A stretch of DNA of 23,971 nt, taken from contig JASLCK010000055.1 of the NCBI GenBank assembly GCA_030151865.1, forward strand, positions 1 to 23,971. Direction: 5' to 3'. A program made the translations under genes and the position numbers. This document shows positions 13,356 through 22,097 of the stretch, piece after piece (position 1 is the stretch's first letter; every line of letters starts with the position of its first letter). Source of the stretch: Rhodospirillaceae bacterium (GTDB taxonomy: Bacteria; Pseudomonadota; Alphaproteobacteria; Rhodospirillales; Magnetospirillaceae). The notes beneath the pieces are model-generated. The model had not been told where the DNA came from. It saw only the letters and a list, made by a program, of their open reading frames with translations, and did no database searches.

Positions 13356-16300
13356 TCAGTCTTTTTGCTGGGCTTGCCAGTTCGACAAGGCAGCCAGGGA
13401 GTCTTGCAGCAGGCGGCGGGCGGGATGCAGATCGCAGCCCCGGCCCTGCTTGCAGGTGGCTTCCAGAGCCGAGACATGGCGCAGCAGGCGCAGGCACCCC
13501 AAATTACCCGCCACGCCCTTAAGCGAGTGCAAATGACGGGCGGCGCTGGGCCAATCCAGGGTGGCGATGGCCGTGTCGGCCTGATCCAACAGGGCGGGGC
13601 CGTCGGTTTCAAACCGTTTCGACAAGGTGGCGAACACCGTAGCCCCCAATGCGTCGCGCAACTCGGCGCTGGTTTGCATATCCAGCAAGGGATCGTCGAG
13701 GGTCACCGGGGCCTGGGACAAAGCGGGCTGAACGGGACGGGCGGGCAAAGGGCTGGGGGCGCAGGGTGCACCCCGGCGCTGGCGGGCCTGGGCGATGCGT
13801 TCGCTCCAACGGTTTAAGGTGGCGGCCAGACGGCGGCGGTCGATGGGCTTGGAAATATAATCATCCATGCCTGCTTGTAAGCAGACCTCGCGGTCGCCTT
13901 CCATGGCGTTGGCGGTCATGGCGACGATGGGCACCTGTCCCTTGGGGCCGGGCAGGCGGCGGATTTCGCGGGTGGCGGTCAGGCCATCCATGACCGGCAT
14001 CTGCATGTCCATCAAGATCAGGTCGTAATCGGATTTCTGAACCTGGGCCAAGGCCTGTTCGCCATCGTCGGCCATGTCGGCACGGTGCCCCAGCTTGGCC
14101 AGCAGGCCGACCGCGACTTGCTGGTTGATGGCGTTGTCTTCCACCACCAGGATGCGCATGGCAAAGCTGGGTTCGGCGGCATCGGCGCGTTCGGCGTTGC
14201 CTGGGTCATTCTGATCGCGTCCGACAATACGCAAGATGCGGTCCAGCAACCGCCCCTGGGGGATCGGCTTGGTCAGCACATCATTGACGTTCAACAGCCG
14301 CGACTGTTCGCGCACATCGGCCATGGGGGAGGATGTCGCCAGTAGAATCGGCAACGACGACAAGCGCGGGTCAGCGCGCAGCACGGCCACCAGATCCAGC
14401 CCGCTCATGCCCGGCAATTGGTGGTCGAGCAGCAACAGATCGTAAGGATGTGGCCCCTGGCGGCGCTGGCGCACGGCGGTCAGGCCGTCGGCTGCCCCTT
14501 CGGCGGCGTCCACATGGGCCCCCCAGCCGCTCAATTGCAGGCGGAAAACCTCGCGGTTGACCTCGTTGTCATCGACCACCAAAACCGCCAGTCCCGCCAG
14601 CGGGGCCTGGGCGGTGTGTTGTGCGGCCACCGAATGGGAGAGACGGCGCAGCGGCAACTCGAACCAGAACAGGCTGCCCTGGCCTTCGCTGCTGTCAAAG
14701 CCGATGGCGCCGCCCATCAGTTCGATGATGCGCTTGGAAATCGCCAGCCCCAGCCCGGTGCCGCCAAAGCGGCGTTGTGTCGAACTGTCGGCCTGACTGA
14801 ACATCGAGAACAGACGCGGTTTGGCGGCATCGGGGATGCCGATGCCGGTATCCTTGATCTCGAAGCGCAGGCGGGCGACGCCCTGCTCCTCGGTCAGCAA
14901 GATAACCTGCATGGCGACATTGCCCTGTTCGGTGAACTTGACTGAATTGCCCACCAGATTGAGCATGACCTGACGGATGCGCCCGGCGTCACCCTGGAAC
15001 GTGCCTTCGGCCTGGGGGGTGACCAGACAGGTCAGTTCCACATCCTTATCGGCGATGCGCGGCGACAGAATATCGACCACCCCTTCCAACAGGGACTGCA
15101 TCTCGAACGGGCCTTCTTCCAGCGCGATCTTGCCCGCCTCCATCTTCGAGATGTCCAAGATATCGTTGATGATGGTCAGCAGGGATTCCGCCGACACCCG
15201 CACGGTGTCGGCAAAATGGCGCTGTTCGTCGGTCAACGGAGTGTCCATTAGAAGGCCGGTCATGCCGATGATGCCGTTCATCGGTGTGCGGATTTCGTGG
15301 CTCATGGTGGCCAGGAATTCCGATTTGGCGCGGTTGGCCCCTTCGGCGTCTTCTTTGGCGCGGCGCAGATCGCGATCCAGCAGAACCGCTTCGGTGATGT
15401 CGGTATGGATGCCGACCACGCCGCCGTCGCGGGTCACATATTCGGTCGAACGGATAAAGCGCCCGGTGGCCAGTTCCTGCACAAAGGGTGCGCCCACGGC
15501 GTCGCTGTGATGTTTCAGCCGGGTTTCCACCCAGTCGTCGAGATTTTCCCCCTGGGGCAGATAAGCGCCGCGCTTGGCCCCTTCGCGAATGATGTCGGCA
15601 AACAGCGCGCCCGGCACCATCAGGTCGTACATGGCCGGGAACAGTTCGCGGTAACGCTGGTTGCAGGCCAGCAGCGCGCCATCGCTTCCGAACAGGACAA
15701 AGCCTTCAGAAATGCTGGAGATGGCGGCCAAAAGCTGGCTTTCCACCATGCGCAGCCGTTCGCGGTCCTCGGTCTGGGCGGTAACGTCCGACGCCGTGCC
15801 GCGATAGCCTTGGAACGTGCCCCGGCTGTCGAACACAGGCTTGCCGCTGACCGAAAAGACCCGCCGTACACCGTCGTGCAAGCGCACTTCGTAAGTGAAA
15901 TTACGAAACGGTTGGTGCGCTTGCAGGATCGTGCGGTGGGCGTTGATCAGATCGGGCGGATTGCATCCCGCCATCAAATCCCAGCGTGTCTGCCCGATCA
16001 CGTCGGACCGCAACCTTTGCTGCAAATCGCCGTCATAGCCGGTAAAACGGGTAAACCGATGATCGACGTCGGTTTCCCAAAACCAGTCGGACGAGGATTC
16101 CGCGAAGTCGCGAAACATATTCTCGCTTTCCTGCAAGCGGGTTTGGGCGCGCTTGCGTTCGCTGACGTCGCGGATGATGCCGACATATTGGGCGCTGCCC
16201 GCTTCGGTCAGATCGCCCACCGACAGTTCGATGGAAAAAATCTCGCCGCTTTTGCGCTGGGCGATTTCCTCGCGGCCTCGACCGATCATGCGGGTTTCAC

Positions 16301-16706
16301 CGGTGCGGTGATAGCGGTGAATATGATCGAGATGACGATGGCCTGCCGCCTTGGGCATCAGCAAATCCAGGGGCCGACCTAGCAATTCGGCGCGTTCATA
16401 GCCGAACATGGTCAACGCGGCCCGATTGACATCGACGATCACGCCCGATTGATCGGCAATCACCACACCTTCGCCAGCGGTGTCCAGGATGGCTTTCAGG
16501 TGGCGTTCCGCTGCTTCGCGGGTTTTTTGGTTGGCGGCGCGCAATTCCTCTTCCATCAGGGTCGAGGCATTGCGGGTCAGGCGGCGTTCACGGTCGCGTT
16601 CCTCATAGGTGGCGCTGACCAGTTCCAACAATTGTTCGACATTGATCGCGCCGTCGGCGTCACGGGCGACCTTGCGCAGCTGACGATCCAGCAGCTTGTG
16701 CATCAA
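13356..16706 (-). CDS. Soluble PAS hybrid histidine kinase, NahK/ErcS-like, with two receivers and Hpt
   Basis: The 1116-residue cytosolic hybrid kinase has no membrane segment. In order it shows a coiled N-terminal region (LLDRQLRKVARDADG and TYEERDRERRLTRNAS, about 1-65), PAS1 (66-185), PAS2 (193-312) and PAS3 (320-440). HisKA follows with His470 in FLATMSHEIRTPMNG, then HATPase (N box NLVGNSVKF, G boxes DTGIGIP and GGTGLGLAISKR). Two receivers come next: REC1 with Asp712/Asp713, Asp761 and Lys813; REC2 with Glu856/Asp857, Asp900 and Lys953. The C-terminal Hpt has His1060 in HSLKG. All phosphorelay residues are present. Its start overlaps the FIST gene stop by ATGA. A FIST protein paired this way with a PAS-rich hybrid kinase is the NosP-NahK arrangement, so it probably receives the signal from that protein. 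Targets may include the HD-GYP regulator of this operon. Confidence 0.92.
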   Translation of the reverse strand: MMHKLLDRQLRKVARDADGAINVEQLLELVSATYEERDRERRLTRNASTLMEEELRAANQKTREAAERHLKAILDTAGEGVVIADQSGVIVDVNRAALTMFGYERAELLGRPLDLLMPKAAGHRHLDHIHRYHRTGETRMIGRGREEIAQRKSGEIFSIELSVGDLTEAGSAQYVGIIRDVSERKRAQTRLQESENMFRDFAESSSDWFWETDVDHRFTRFTGYDGDLQQRLRSDVIGQTRWDLMAGCNPPDLINAHRTILQAHQPFRNFTYEVRLHDGVRRVFSVSGKPVFDSRGTFQGYRGTASDVTAQTEDRERLRMVESQLLAAISSISEGFVLFGSDGALLACNQRYRELFPAMYDLMVPGALFADIIREGAKRGAYLPQGENLDDWVETRLKHHSDAVGAPFVQELATGRFIRSTEYVTRDGGVVGIHTDITEAVLLDRDLRRAKEDAEGANRAKSEFLATMSHEIRTPMNGIIGMTGLLMDTPLTDEQRHFADTVRVSAESLLTIINDILDISKMEAGKIALEEGPFEMQSLLEGVVDILSPRIADKDVELTCLVTPQAEGTFQGDAGRIRQVMLNLVGNSVKFTEQGNVAMQVILLTEEQGVARLRFEIKDTGIGIPDAAKPRLFSMFSQADSSTQRRFGGTGLGLAISKRIIELMGGAIGFDSSEGQGSLFWFELPLRRLSHSVAAQHTAQAPLAGLAVLVVDDNEVNREVFRLQLSGWGAHVDAAEGAADGLTAVRQRRQGPHPYDLLLLDHQLPGMSGLDLVAVLRADPRLSSLPILLATSSPMADVREQSRLLNVNDVLTKPIPQGRLLDRILRIVGRDQNDPGNAERADAAEPSFAMRILVVEDNAINQQVAVGLLAKLGHRADMADDGEQALAQVQKSDYDLILMDMQMPVMDGLTATREIRRLPGPKGQVPIVAMTANAMEGDREVCLQAGMDDYISKPIDRRRLAATLNRWSERIAQARQRRGAPCAPSPLPARPVQPALSQAPVTLDDPLLDMQTSAELRDALGATVFATLSKRFETDGPALLDQADTAIATLDWPSAARHLHSLKGVAGNLGCLRLLRHVSALEATCKQGRGCDLHPARRLLQDSLAALSNWQAQQKD

Positions 16707-17845
16707 TCCTCGCCGATGGTTGTGACCGTCATGGTCTGGTTATGCAGTTCACAGCGCTGGGTGAAGCCGTGGGGGGCGATTTCGCCATAGGAGTAAAAGC
16801 CGATGACGCTGGCGCTTTGGCTCAGCGCGTCGGCCACCGCCTCGACCTCGTCCACGGCTTCTTGACCCATCAGCAGCTTGCGGCCGATGCAACTGACCAA
16901 CAGGGCCAGTTGAGCCCCTGGCGCGTTCAGGTGCGCGGCTTCCCCCGCCTGTCCAGCCCCTTCGGTCAGGTCATCGGAATTGCCGCGCATCAGTTGGGCG
17001 ATATAGCCTTGGGGAATATCGCCCGCGAACACCAGCGCCTTGGCAGCGTCATCGACGCCGACGATGGTGCGCACTACCTGACTGCGTGGGGCGTCCTGGG
17101 CGCGGACCGCCAGGGGAAAGAAAAGGGCGCTGCCCGGCAGGTTGGCGGCTTCTTCACCCAGATAGCGCTTGTAAAGGTCCAGCGCCGGTTCGCCGTCCAG
17201 TTCATAAAGAATGTTGGCCGAAGATCGGCTGATCAGACGTTCGGGGCCAAACGGTTCCCATCCGCCGACGCTGCCCCAGCCGATTTTCAAGGCGTCGCCA
17301 TAAAATCCGATGATGGCCGCCTGTCCAGGTGCCGGAGTGGCGTCAAGCCCCACCTTGGTGGGGCCGAAATGCGGACCATCGCCCGCCAGACCGCCGGTGA
17401 TGACCGCACCGGCGGGCAGCCGTTCTTGCAATCCGGCGATCAGGGCGCTGCCGTTGGTCAAGGTACCGTCCGACAGGACGAACACCGCTTTTAAGTCCTG
17501 ATTGTGCAAAGTAACGGGCAGGGCGGACGCCAAGGCCGCTCCAGCCGCGCGCGATTGGCTGGCGGCCGAGATCGGCTGAGATGCGGCGGCGATCATGCCT
17601 TTTTCAAAATGGATGGCGACGCAGACAATGCTGTCGTCGTGGGCGTCGCGCCCCAGGATCTCGCCCCCGGTGCTGCATCCGACGATATGGGCGGCAGGAA
17701 ACACGCGGCGCAAGTCATCCCACGGATCAAGCGCGGTCAGGGCGGCGGGGGCGGCAAAGTAGAGCACCAGCTGTGCCTGTCCGGCCCAGACGGGAATATC
17801 GCCTTGCCAGCCAGCAGGGGTCCAGTAGCGTTCGGCGGTCTGCAT
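16703..17845 (-). CDS. nosP: FIST-domain sensor protein, probable NO sensor NosP
   Basis: The 380-residue cytosolic protein is built of FIST_N and FIST_C sensory domains. Seen markers are HIVGCSTGGEILG, GGLAGDGPHFG and IIGFYGDALKIGWGSVGGW in the N-terminal half. In the C-terminal half are SCIGRKLLMGQ and IGFYSYGEIAPHG. FIST proteins bind small ligands; the NosP subgroup binds heme, senses NO and inhibits a co-encoded kinase. I infer NosP from the ATGA overlap with a NahK-like kinase, the c-di-GMP genes and the neighbouring nos operon. Heme ligation cannot be read from the sequence; an amino-acid-binding FIST protein is the alternative. I chose the ATG at 17845: GAGG lies 7 bases upstream, the HD-GYP gene ends 20 bases upstream, and the longer reading would run into that gene. 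Confidence 0.82.
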   Translation of the reverse strand: MQTAERYWTPAGWQGDIPVWAGQAQLVLYFAAPAALTALDPWDDLRRVFPAAHIVGCSTGGEILGRDAHDDSIVCVAIHFEKGMIAAASQPISAASQSRAAGAALASALPVTLHNQDLKAVFVLSDGTLTNGSALIAGLQERLPAGAVITGGLAGDGPHFGPTKVGLDATPAPGQAAIIGFYGDALKIGWGSVGGWEPFGPERLISRSSANILYELDGEPALDLYKRYLGEEAANLPGSALFFPLAVRAQDAPRSQVVRTIVGVDDAAKALVFAGDIPQGYIAQLMRGNSDDLTEGAGQAGEAAHLNAPGAQLALLVSCIGRKLLMGQEAVDEVEAVADALSQSASVIGFYSYGEIAPHGFTQRCELHNQTMTVTTIGED

Positions 17846-17865
17846 GCGCGGCCTCGATCGTGCTG

Positions 17866-18939
17866 TTAAAGGCTGTTGATAAAGTCTTCCTCGGGCGGGG
17901 GCGTGGGGTCGGCATACTGGGTATGAATGGCCTTCACCGCGTCCCATTTGGATAAAAATGCCCCAACACAGGCTGGATCGAAATGGCTGCCCGCGTTGCT
18001 TTCCAGAAAATCGCGGGCCTGATCCAGGCTCCAGGCCCGTTTATAGGGACGGACCGAGGTCAGGGCGTCGAAGACGTCGGCCACCGCGACGATGCGGCCC
18101 GACAGGGGAATGGCGTCCCCCGCCAACCCCTTGGGATATCCGCCGCCATCCCATTTTTCGTGATGCGACAAGGCGATCTCGGCGGCCATTTCGATGACGC
18201 GCGACTGGCTGCCTTGCAAGATGGCGTATCCCATGTCGGGATGTTGCTTCATCACCGCGAATTCGTCTTCGTCCAACCGTCCGGGCTTCAACAAGATGCC
18301 ATCGGGAATGCCCAGCTTGCCGATGTCGTGCATGGGCGATGCCTGCAACATCAGGTCGCAGGTTTCTTCATCCTGGCCCAAGGTTTCGGCGATCAGGCGC
18401 GAATAATGGGCCATGCGCAGGATATGCCCGCCGGTTTCCGGATCGCGATATTCGGCGGCCTTGGCCAGACGCAGGATCAGTTCCTGTTCGCGGTCCAAGA
18501 TGGTTTTGGTGGCTTTTTTGACTTCCTCGGCCAACCACTTGTTGCGGTCCTTCAGCTTTTGATGGCTGCGGCGCAGGTCCAGCAGATTGCGCAGACGGGC
18601 CTTGACCTCGTTGGGATCGATGGGCTTGGCCAGAAAGTCGGTGGCTCCCAGTTCCAGGGCACGTTGGCGCACGCGGCGTTCGTCGGCGGCGGTGACCATG
18701 ACGATCGGCACTTCGCGCGATGACGGCAAGGCACGCAATGCCTGGATCAATTCGTGCCCGTCCATGCCCGGCATCATATAGTCCACCAACAGCAGATCGG
18801 GCATGTCGGCGGTGCAATGGGCCAGGGCCTCGATGGGGTCGGCAAAGGTCAGGACCTCCAACTCCGGATCAAGTCCTTGGGACAGTTCCGAGAACAGCAC
18901 CAGATTGATCTCGTTGTCGTCGACGATAACAATCCTCAT
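17866..18939 (-). CDS. Response regulator with HD-GYP c-di-GMP phosphodiesterase output
   Basis: The 357-residue protein joins a receiver domain (residues 1-120) to an HD-GYP domain (about 155-345). The receiver has the acidic pair Asp7/Asp8, phospho-acceptor Asp53 in LLVDYMMPGMDG and Lys105 in LAKPI, so it can be phosphorylated. The output domain keeps the metal site HD (His204-Asp205 in MHDIGKLG) and HHEKWDGGGYP (259-269), and should hydrolyse c-di-GMP. The ATG at 18939 begins the receiver exactly (MRIVIVDDNEINL) and overlaps the stop of the upstream hybrid kinase by ATGA. Being set between two hybrid kinases with Hpt domains, it is a likely phosphoryl target of one or both. The diguanylate cyclase two genes upstream would oppose it. 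Confidence 0.93.
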   Translation of the reverse strand: MRIVIVDDNEINLVLFSELSQGLDPELEVLTFADPIEALAHCTADMPDLLLVDYMMPGMDGHELIQALRALPSSREVPIVMVTAADERRVRQRALELGATDFLAKPIDPNEVKARLRNLLDLRRSHQKLKDRNKWLAEEVKKATKTILDREQELILRLAKAAEYRDPETGGHILRMAHYSRLIAETLGQDEETCDLMLQASPMHDIGKLGIPDGILLKPGRLDEDEFAVMKQHPDMGYAILQGSQSRVIEMAAEIALSHHEKWDGGGYPKGLAGDAIPLSGRIVAVADVFDALTSVRPYKRAWSLDQARDFLESNAGSHFDPACVGAFLSKWDAVKAIHTQYADPTPPPEEDFINSL

Positions 18940-21900
18940 TGGGAGGCATCCTTTTCGGCCAAGGCGTCCAGCCATTGGCGGGTATCATGATAAGCGGCGT
19001 TGGGGGCGGACAGCAGACGGTCCCATTCCATGGCCGTATCTTCGCGGCACAGGGCTTCGAGCTTGGACAGGCACAAAGCCAGCCGGGCAAAGCCCAGATT
19101 GTTGGCCGCACCCCGCAGATCATGCACCACCCGGATCAGGGCGGTTTTGTCGCGGGCGGTCACGGCGTCTTGGATCCGGGCCATCTTGCTGTCCAGTTGG
19201 GTGGCGAAAGCCAGCACCAACTGATCCATCCGGTCTGCGCCAAGGGCGCTGATCAAATCGTCGCGCATGCCCCGATCGACCACCGGCGGCAAGGCCGGAG
19301 CGGCAGCGGTTTTGATCTCGGTCGCAGTCATGGGGGCAGCCACGGATGCAGCCATCGGGGCCGGACGCGGCATGACCGGCATGGCGCCAACCGCCCCGGT
19401 AATGGGGGCGCTGGCTGTTTCCGATGCCGCAGGGGTAGGCCAAGGCCGGGGGGGCGGCGTTGCCGCACCGTTTGCGCCGGTGCGGCTGGCAATGCGGCTT
19501 TCCCATTTTTCCATCATCTTGGCCAGGGCCCGGCGATTGACCGGCTTTGATATGTAATCGTCCATGCCGGCGGCCAGACATTCGTCGCGGTCGCCCGACA
19601 TGGCGTTGGCGGTCATGGCGATGATAGGAATGGTGGCGCGTTCGATGGTCAGGCGGCGGATTTCCCGGGTGGCGGTCAGGCCGTCCATGCCGGGCATCTG
19701 CATATCCATGAAGACCAGATCATAGGGATAGTCGCGCACCATCGCCACGGCTTCGAAGCCATCGGCGGCGACATCGGCGCGGTAACCGAGATTTTCCAAA
19801 AGGCCAAGCGCGACCTGCTGGTTCACCTGATTGTCTTCGGCCACCAGGATGCGCAAGGACCGTTCCTGCCCCTGGTTATCCTGGGCATCGGGGCGCGGCG
19901 GGGCCAGAACGTCAAGAATGCCATCCAACAAGGCGCTCGACCGCAGGGGCTTGACCAGCACCAGACTGACGCCAGGGCGGCGGGCATGTTCCGCCACTTC
20001 CGGTCCGTCATAGGCGAACAGCAGCAGCGTGCGCAGTCCGGACAGCTTGCTGTCCACCGCCAGAATGGCGGCCAGATCCGAACCACTTAGGCCGCCCATG
20101 CGCTGTTCGGCGATCACCAGATGATAGGGCTGTCCGGTATTCACCGCATCGCGCAACCGGGTCAGCGCTTCCAGTCCCGACGGCGATTCGGCGATATCGG
20201 CACCCCAGCGGCTGATCTGGCGCTTCAGGCCCAGGCGTTCGGCCTCGGACCCGCCGACCAGCAAGATGCGCTTGCCCTGCAACAGATCGTCGGTGCGTTC
20301 GCTGACCTGCTGATCGGATGCCTTCAGCAGTGGCACGATGAACCAAAAAGTCGATCCTTCGCCGGGGCGGCTGGAAAAGCCCATCTGGCCGCCCATCAGT
20401 TCGACGATGCGCTTGGAAATCGCCAGCCCCAGCCCGGTGCCGCCAAAGCGCCGGGCGGTCGAGGAATCGGCCTGGGTAAACATGCTGAACAGACGCTTCT
20501 GCGCCTCGTCATCAATGCCGACGCCGGTATCCTTGACGCTGAAATGGATGTTGGCCTGATGCTCGTCTTCCTGTTCGATCCAGGCGTGGATCGACACCTC
20601 GCCGACTTCGGTGAATTTGACGGCATTGCCCGCCAGGTTGAGCAAAACCTGACGCAGACGGCCAAAATCCCCGATATAGGGGGCGGTCAATCCGGGCGAC
20701 AGGTTATAGCTCAGCTTCAGTTCGCGCCCTGTAAGGCGGGGGCTCAGGATGTCGTATACCCCTTCGACCACGGCGCGGGGTTCGAACACGGCGTCTTCCA
20801 GATCCAGCTTGCCTGCTTCGGCCTTCGACAGGTCAAGGATGTCGTTGATGATGGTCAGCAGGGCTTCCGCCGAATCGCGAATGACCGTGGCCTGATGGCG
20901 TTGACGGGGTTCCAGCCATGTGTCCAGCAACAGCCCCGCCATGCCGATGATGCCGTTCATCGGGGTGCGGATTTCGTGGCTCATGGTGGCCAGAAACTGC
21001 GACTTGGCGCGGTTGGCGGATTCGGCCTTTTGGGTCTGTTCCCCCAATTCCGATGTTAGCAGCAGGATGCGGCGGCTGTTGGCGGTAAAGCGCGACAGCA
21101 AAGCCCAGGCAAACCAACACAGCATCAGGGTAAAGCCGACGCCCAGGATCAGGGAAATGCGCAATTGCTGGTGATAGGGGTGCAGGACTTCGCCCACCGA
21201 CTGACCGACCAACACCACCAGCGGCAATCCTTGGACCGAACGATAGCTGATGATGCGCCTGACCGCGTCGAAGCGGCTTTTGGCGTCGATGGTGCCGCTG
21301 TCGCTTTTCCGAAGGGCTTCGAACAATGGGCCGTTTTGCAGCGGTTGGGTGATCAGTTGTTCGTCCAGATAGGTGCGGGCCCGGATGAACCCGTCGCGTC
21401 CCATTACTGAAACCAGGCCGTTTTCACCAACATCGATGGCCGAATAGAAGCTGGACAAGACATAAGGATCGACCGACAGCACCATGACGCCGCCAAAGCT
21501 GCCGTCAGCTTTGAAAATGCGGCGGGTAAATTGCAAGGTCCATTGGTTGGACACCCGGCCAAAGATCGGCTTGCTGATGAACAGGGTATCGGTGTCGGTG
21601 CCGACATGGACCTTGAAATGTTCGCGGTCCGACAGATCCACCGGTTTGGGCGGCAAGCCCTTGCTGCCAGCAATCAAGATGCCCTTTTCGTCCAGCACCG
21701 ACAATTGCACCGCCAGGGACCGCATGGATTGCGCCGTCTTCAGGGCGGCGGCAGCATTGAAGGTCTGGGGCGAACGCTGATAGTCATCGCGCAGGAACAA
21801 CAGGGACTGGTCGATGGCACCGACGGTGCGCAGGACATTTTCCTCGAACGCGCGGGCCAGGTTCTGGGTGTTGCGCTGGGCGGCTTCCAGAGCTTGATCG

Positions 21901-22097
21901 CGGATGTTGTGGACATATCCGATCAAAGCCCCCCAGACCACCAGCAAAAGCGCGGCCAGCAGCAGGACGATTTTCAGACGCAGATTGCGGTATTCGTGAC
22001 GATACGTTGCCAGCAACTGGTCTTGTTCCGATTGCGGCGCGGGGGTGCACGGGGCGCAAGGCGCCACGGGGCGTGGTTTCGCGGGCGCCGCGGTCAT
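18936..22097 (-). CDS. Membrane hybrid histidine kinase with dCache sensor, pseudo-receiver, receiver and Hpt
   Basis: The 1053-residue kinase has a membrane helix at about 41-61, a periplasmic dCache-type sensor region (about 62-312) and a second helix at about 313-336. HisKA has His374 in FLATMSHEIRTPMNG; the HATPase has NLAGNAVKF, DTGVGID and GGTGLGLAISKR. The first receiver-like domain (609-734) lacks the key residues: the acidic pair is Gly615-Gly616 and the phospho-Asp is replaced by Glu664 in VIAEQRMGG, while Lys716 remains. The second receiver is complete (Glu754/Asp755, Asp798, Lys851). An Ala/Pro-rich linker (about 870-940) leads to an Hpt domain with His992 in HDLRGAANNLG. The periplasmic ligand is unknown; dCache domains usually bind small molecules. 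The gene overlaps its neighbours by ATGA at both ends. Confidence 0.92.
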   Translation of the reverse strand: MTAAPAKPRPVAPCAPCTPAPQSEQDQLLATYRHEYRNLRLKIVLLLAALLLVVWGALIGYVHNIRDQALEAAQRNTQNLARAFEENVLRTVGAIDQSLLFLRDDYQRSPQTFNAAAALKTAQSMRSLAVQLSVLDEKGILIAGSKGLPPKPVDLSDREHFKVHVGTDTDTLFISKPIFGRVSNQWTLQFTRRIFKADGSFGGVMVLSVDPYVLSSFYSAIDVGENGLVSVMGRDGFIRARTYLDEQLITQPLQNGPLFEALRKSDSGTIDAKSRFDAVRRIISYRSVQGLPLVVLVGQSVGEVLHPYHQQLRISLILGVGFTLMLCWFAWALLSRFTANSRRILLLTSELGEQTQKAESANRAKSQFLATMSHEIRTPMNGIIGMAGLLLDTWLEPRQRHQATVIRDSAEALLTIINDILDLSKAEAGKLDLEDAVFEPRAVVEGVYDILSPRLTGRELKLSYNLSPGLTAPYIGDFGRLRQVLLNLAGNAVKFTEVGEVSIHAWIEQEDEHQANIHFSVKDTGVGIDDEAQKRLFSMFTQADSSTARRFGGTGLGLAISKRIVELMGGQMGFSSRPGEGSTFWFIVPLLKASDQQVSERTDDLLQGKRILLVGGSEAERLGLKRQISRWGADIAESPSGLEALTRLRDAVNTGQPYHLVIAEQRMGGLSGSDLAAILAVDSKLSGLRTLLLFAYDGPEVAEHARRPGVSLVLVKPLRSSALLDGILDVLAPPRPDAQDNQGQERSLRILVAEDNQVNQQVALGLLENLGYRADVAADGFEAVAMVRDYPYDLVFMDMQMPGMDGLTATREIRRLTIERATIPIIAMTANAMSGDRDECLAAGMDDYISKPVNRRALAKMMEKWESRIASRTGANGAATPPPRPWPTPAASETASAPITGAVGAMPVMPRPAPMAASVAAPMTATEIKTAAAPALPPVVDRGMRDDLISALGADRMDQLVLAFATQLDSKMARIQDAVTARDKTALIRVVHDLRGAANNLGFARLALCLSKLEALCREDTAMEWDRLLSAPNAAYHDTRQWLDALAEKDASQ

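Noticed and set aside
17846..17947. Upstream extension of the FIST gene
   Set aside because: It would overlap the end of the HD-GYP gene and adds Arg/Pro-rich residues absent from FIST proteins. A ribosome-binding site precedes 17845.
19556..20090. Possible duplication between the two hybrid kinases
   Set aside because: The HisKA-HATPase-REC-Hpt parts are clearly similar in protein sequence, but this is the usual shared architecture of hybrid kinases. Input domains differ, and no long identical DNA repeat was seen.
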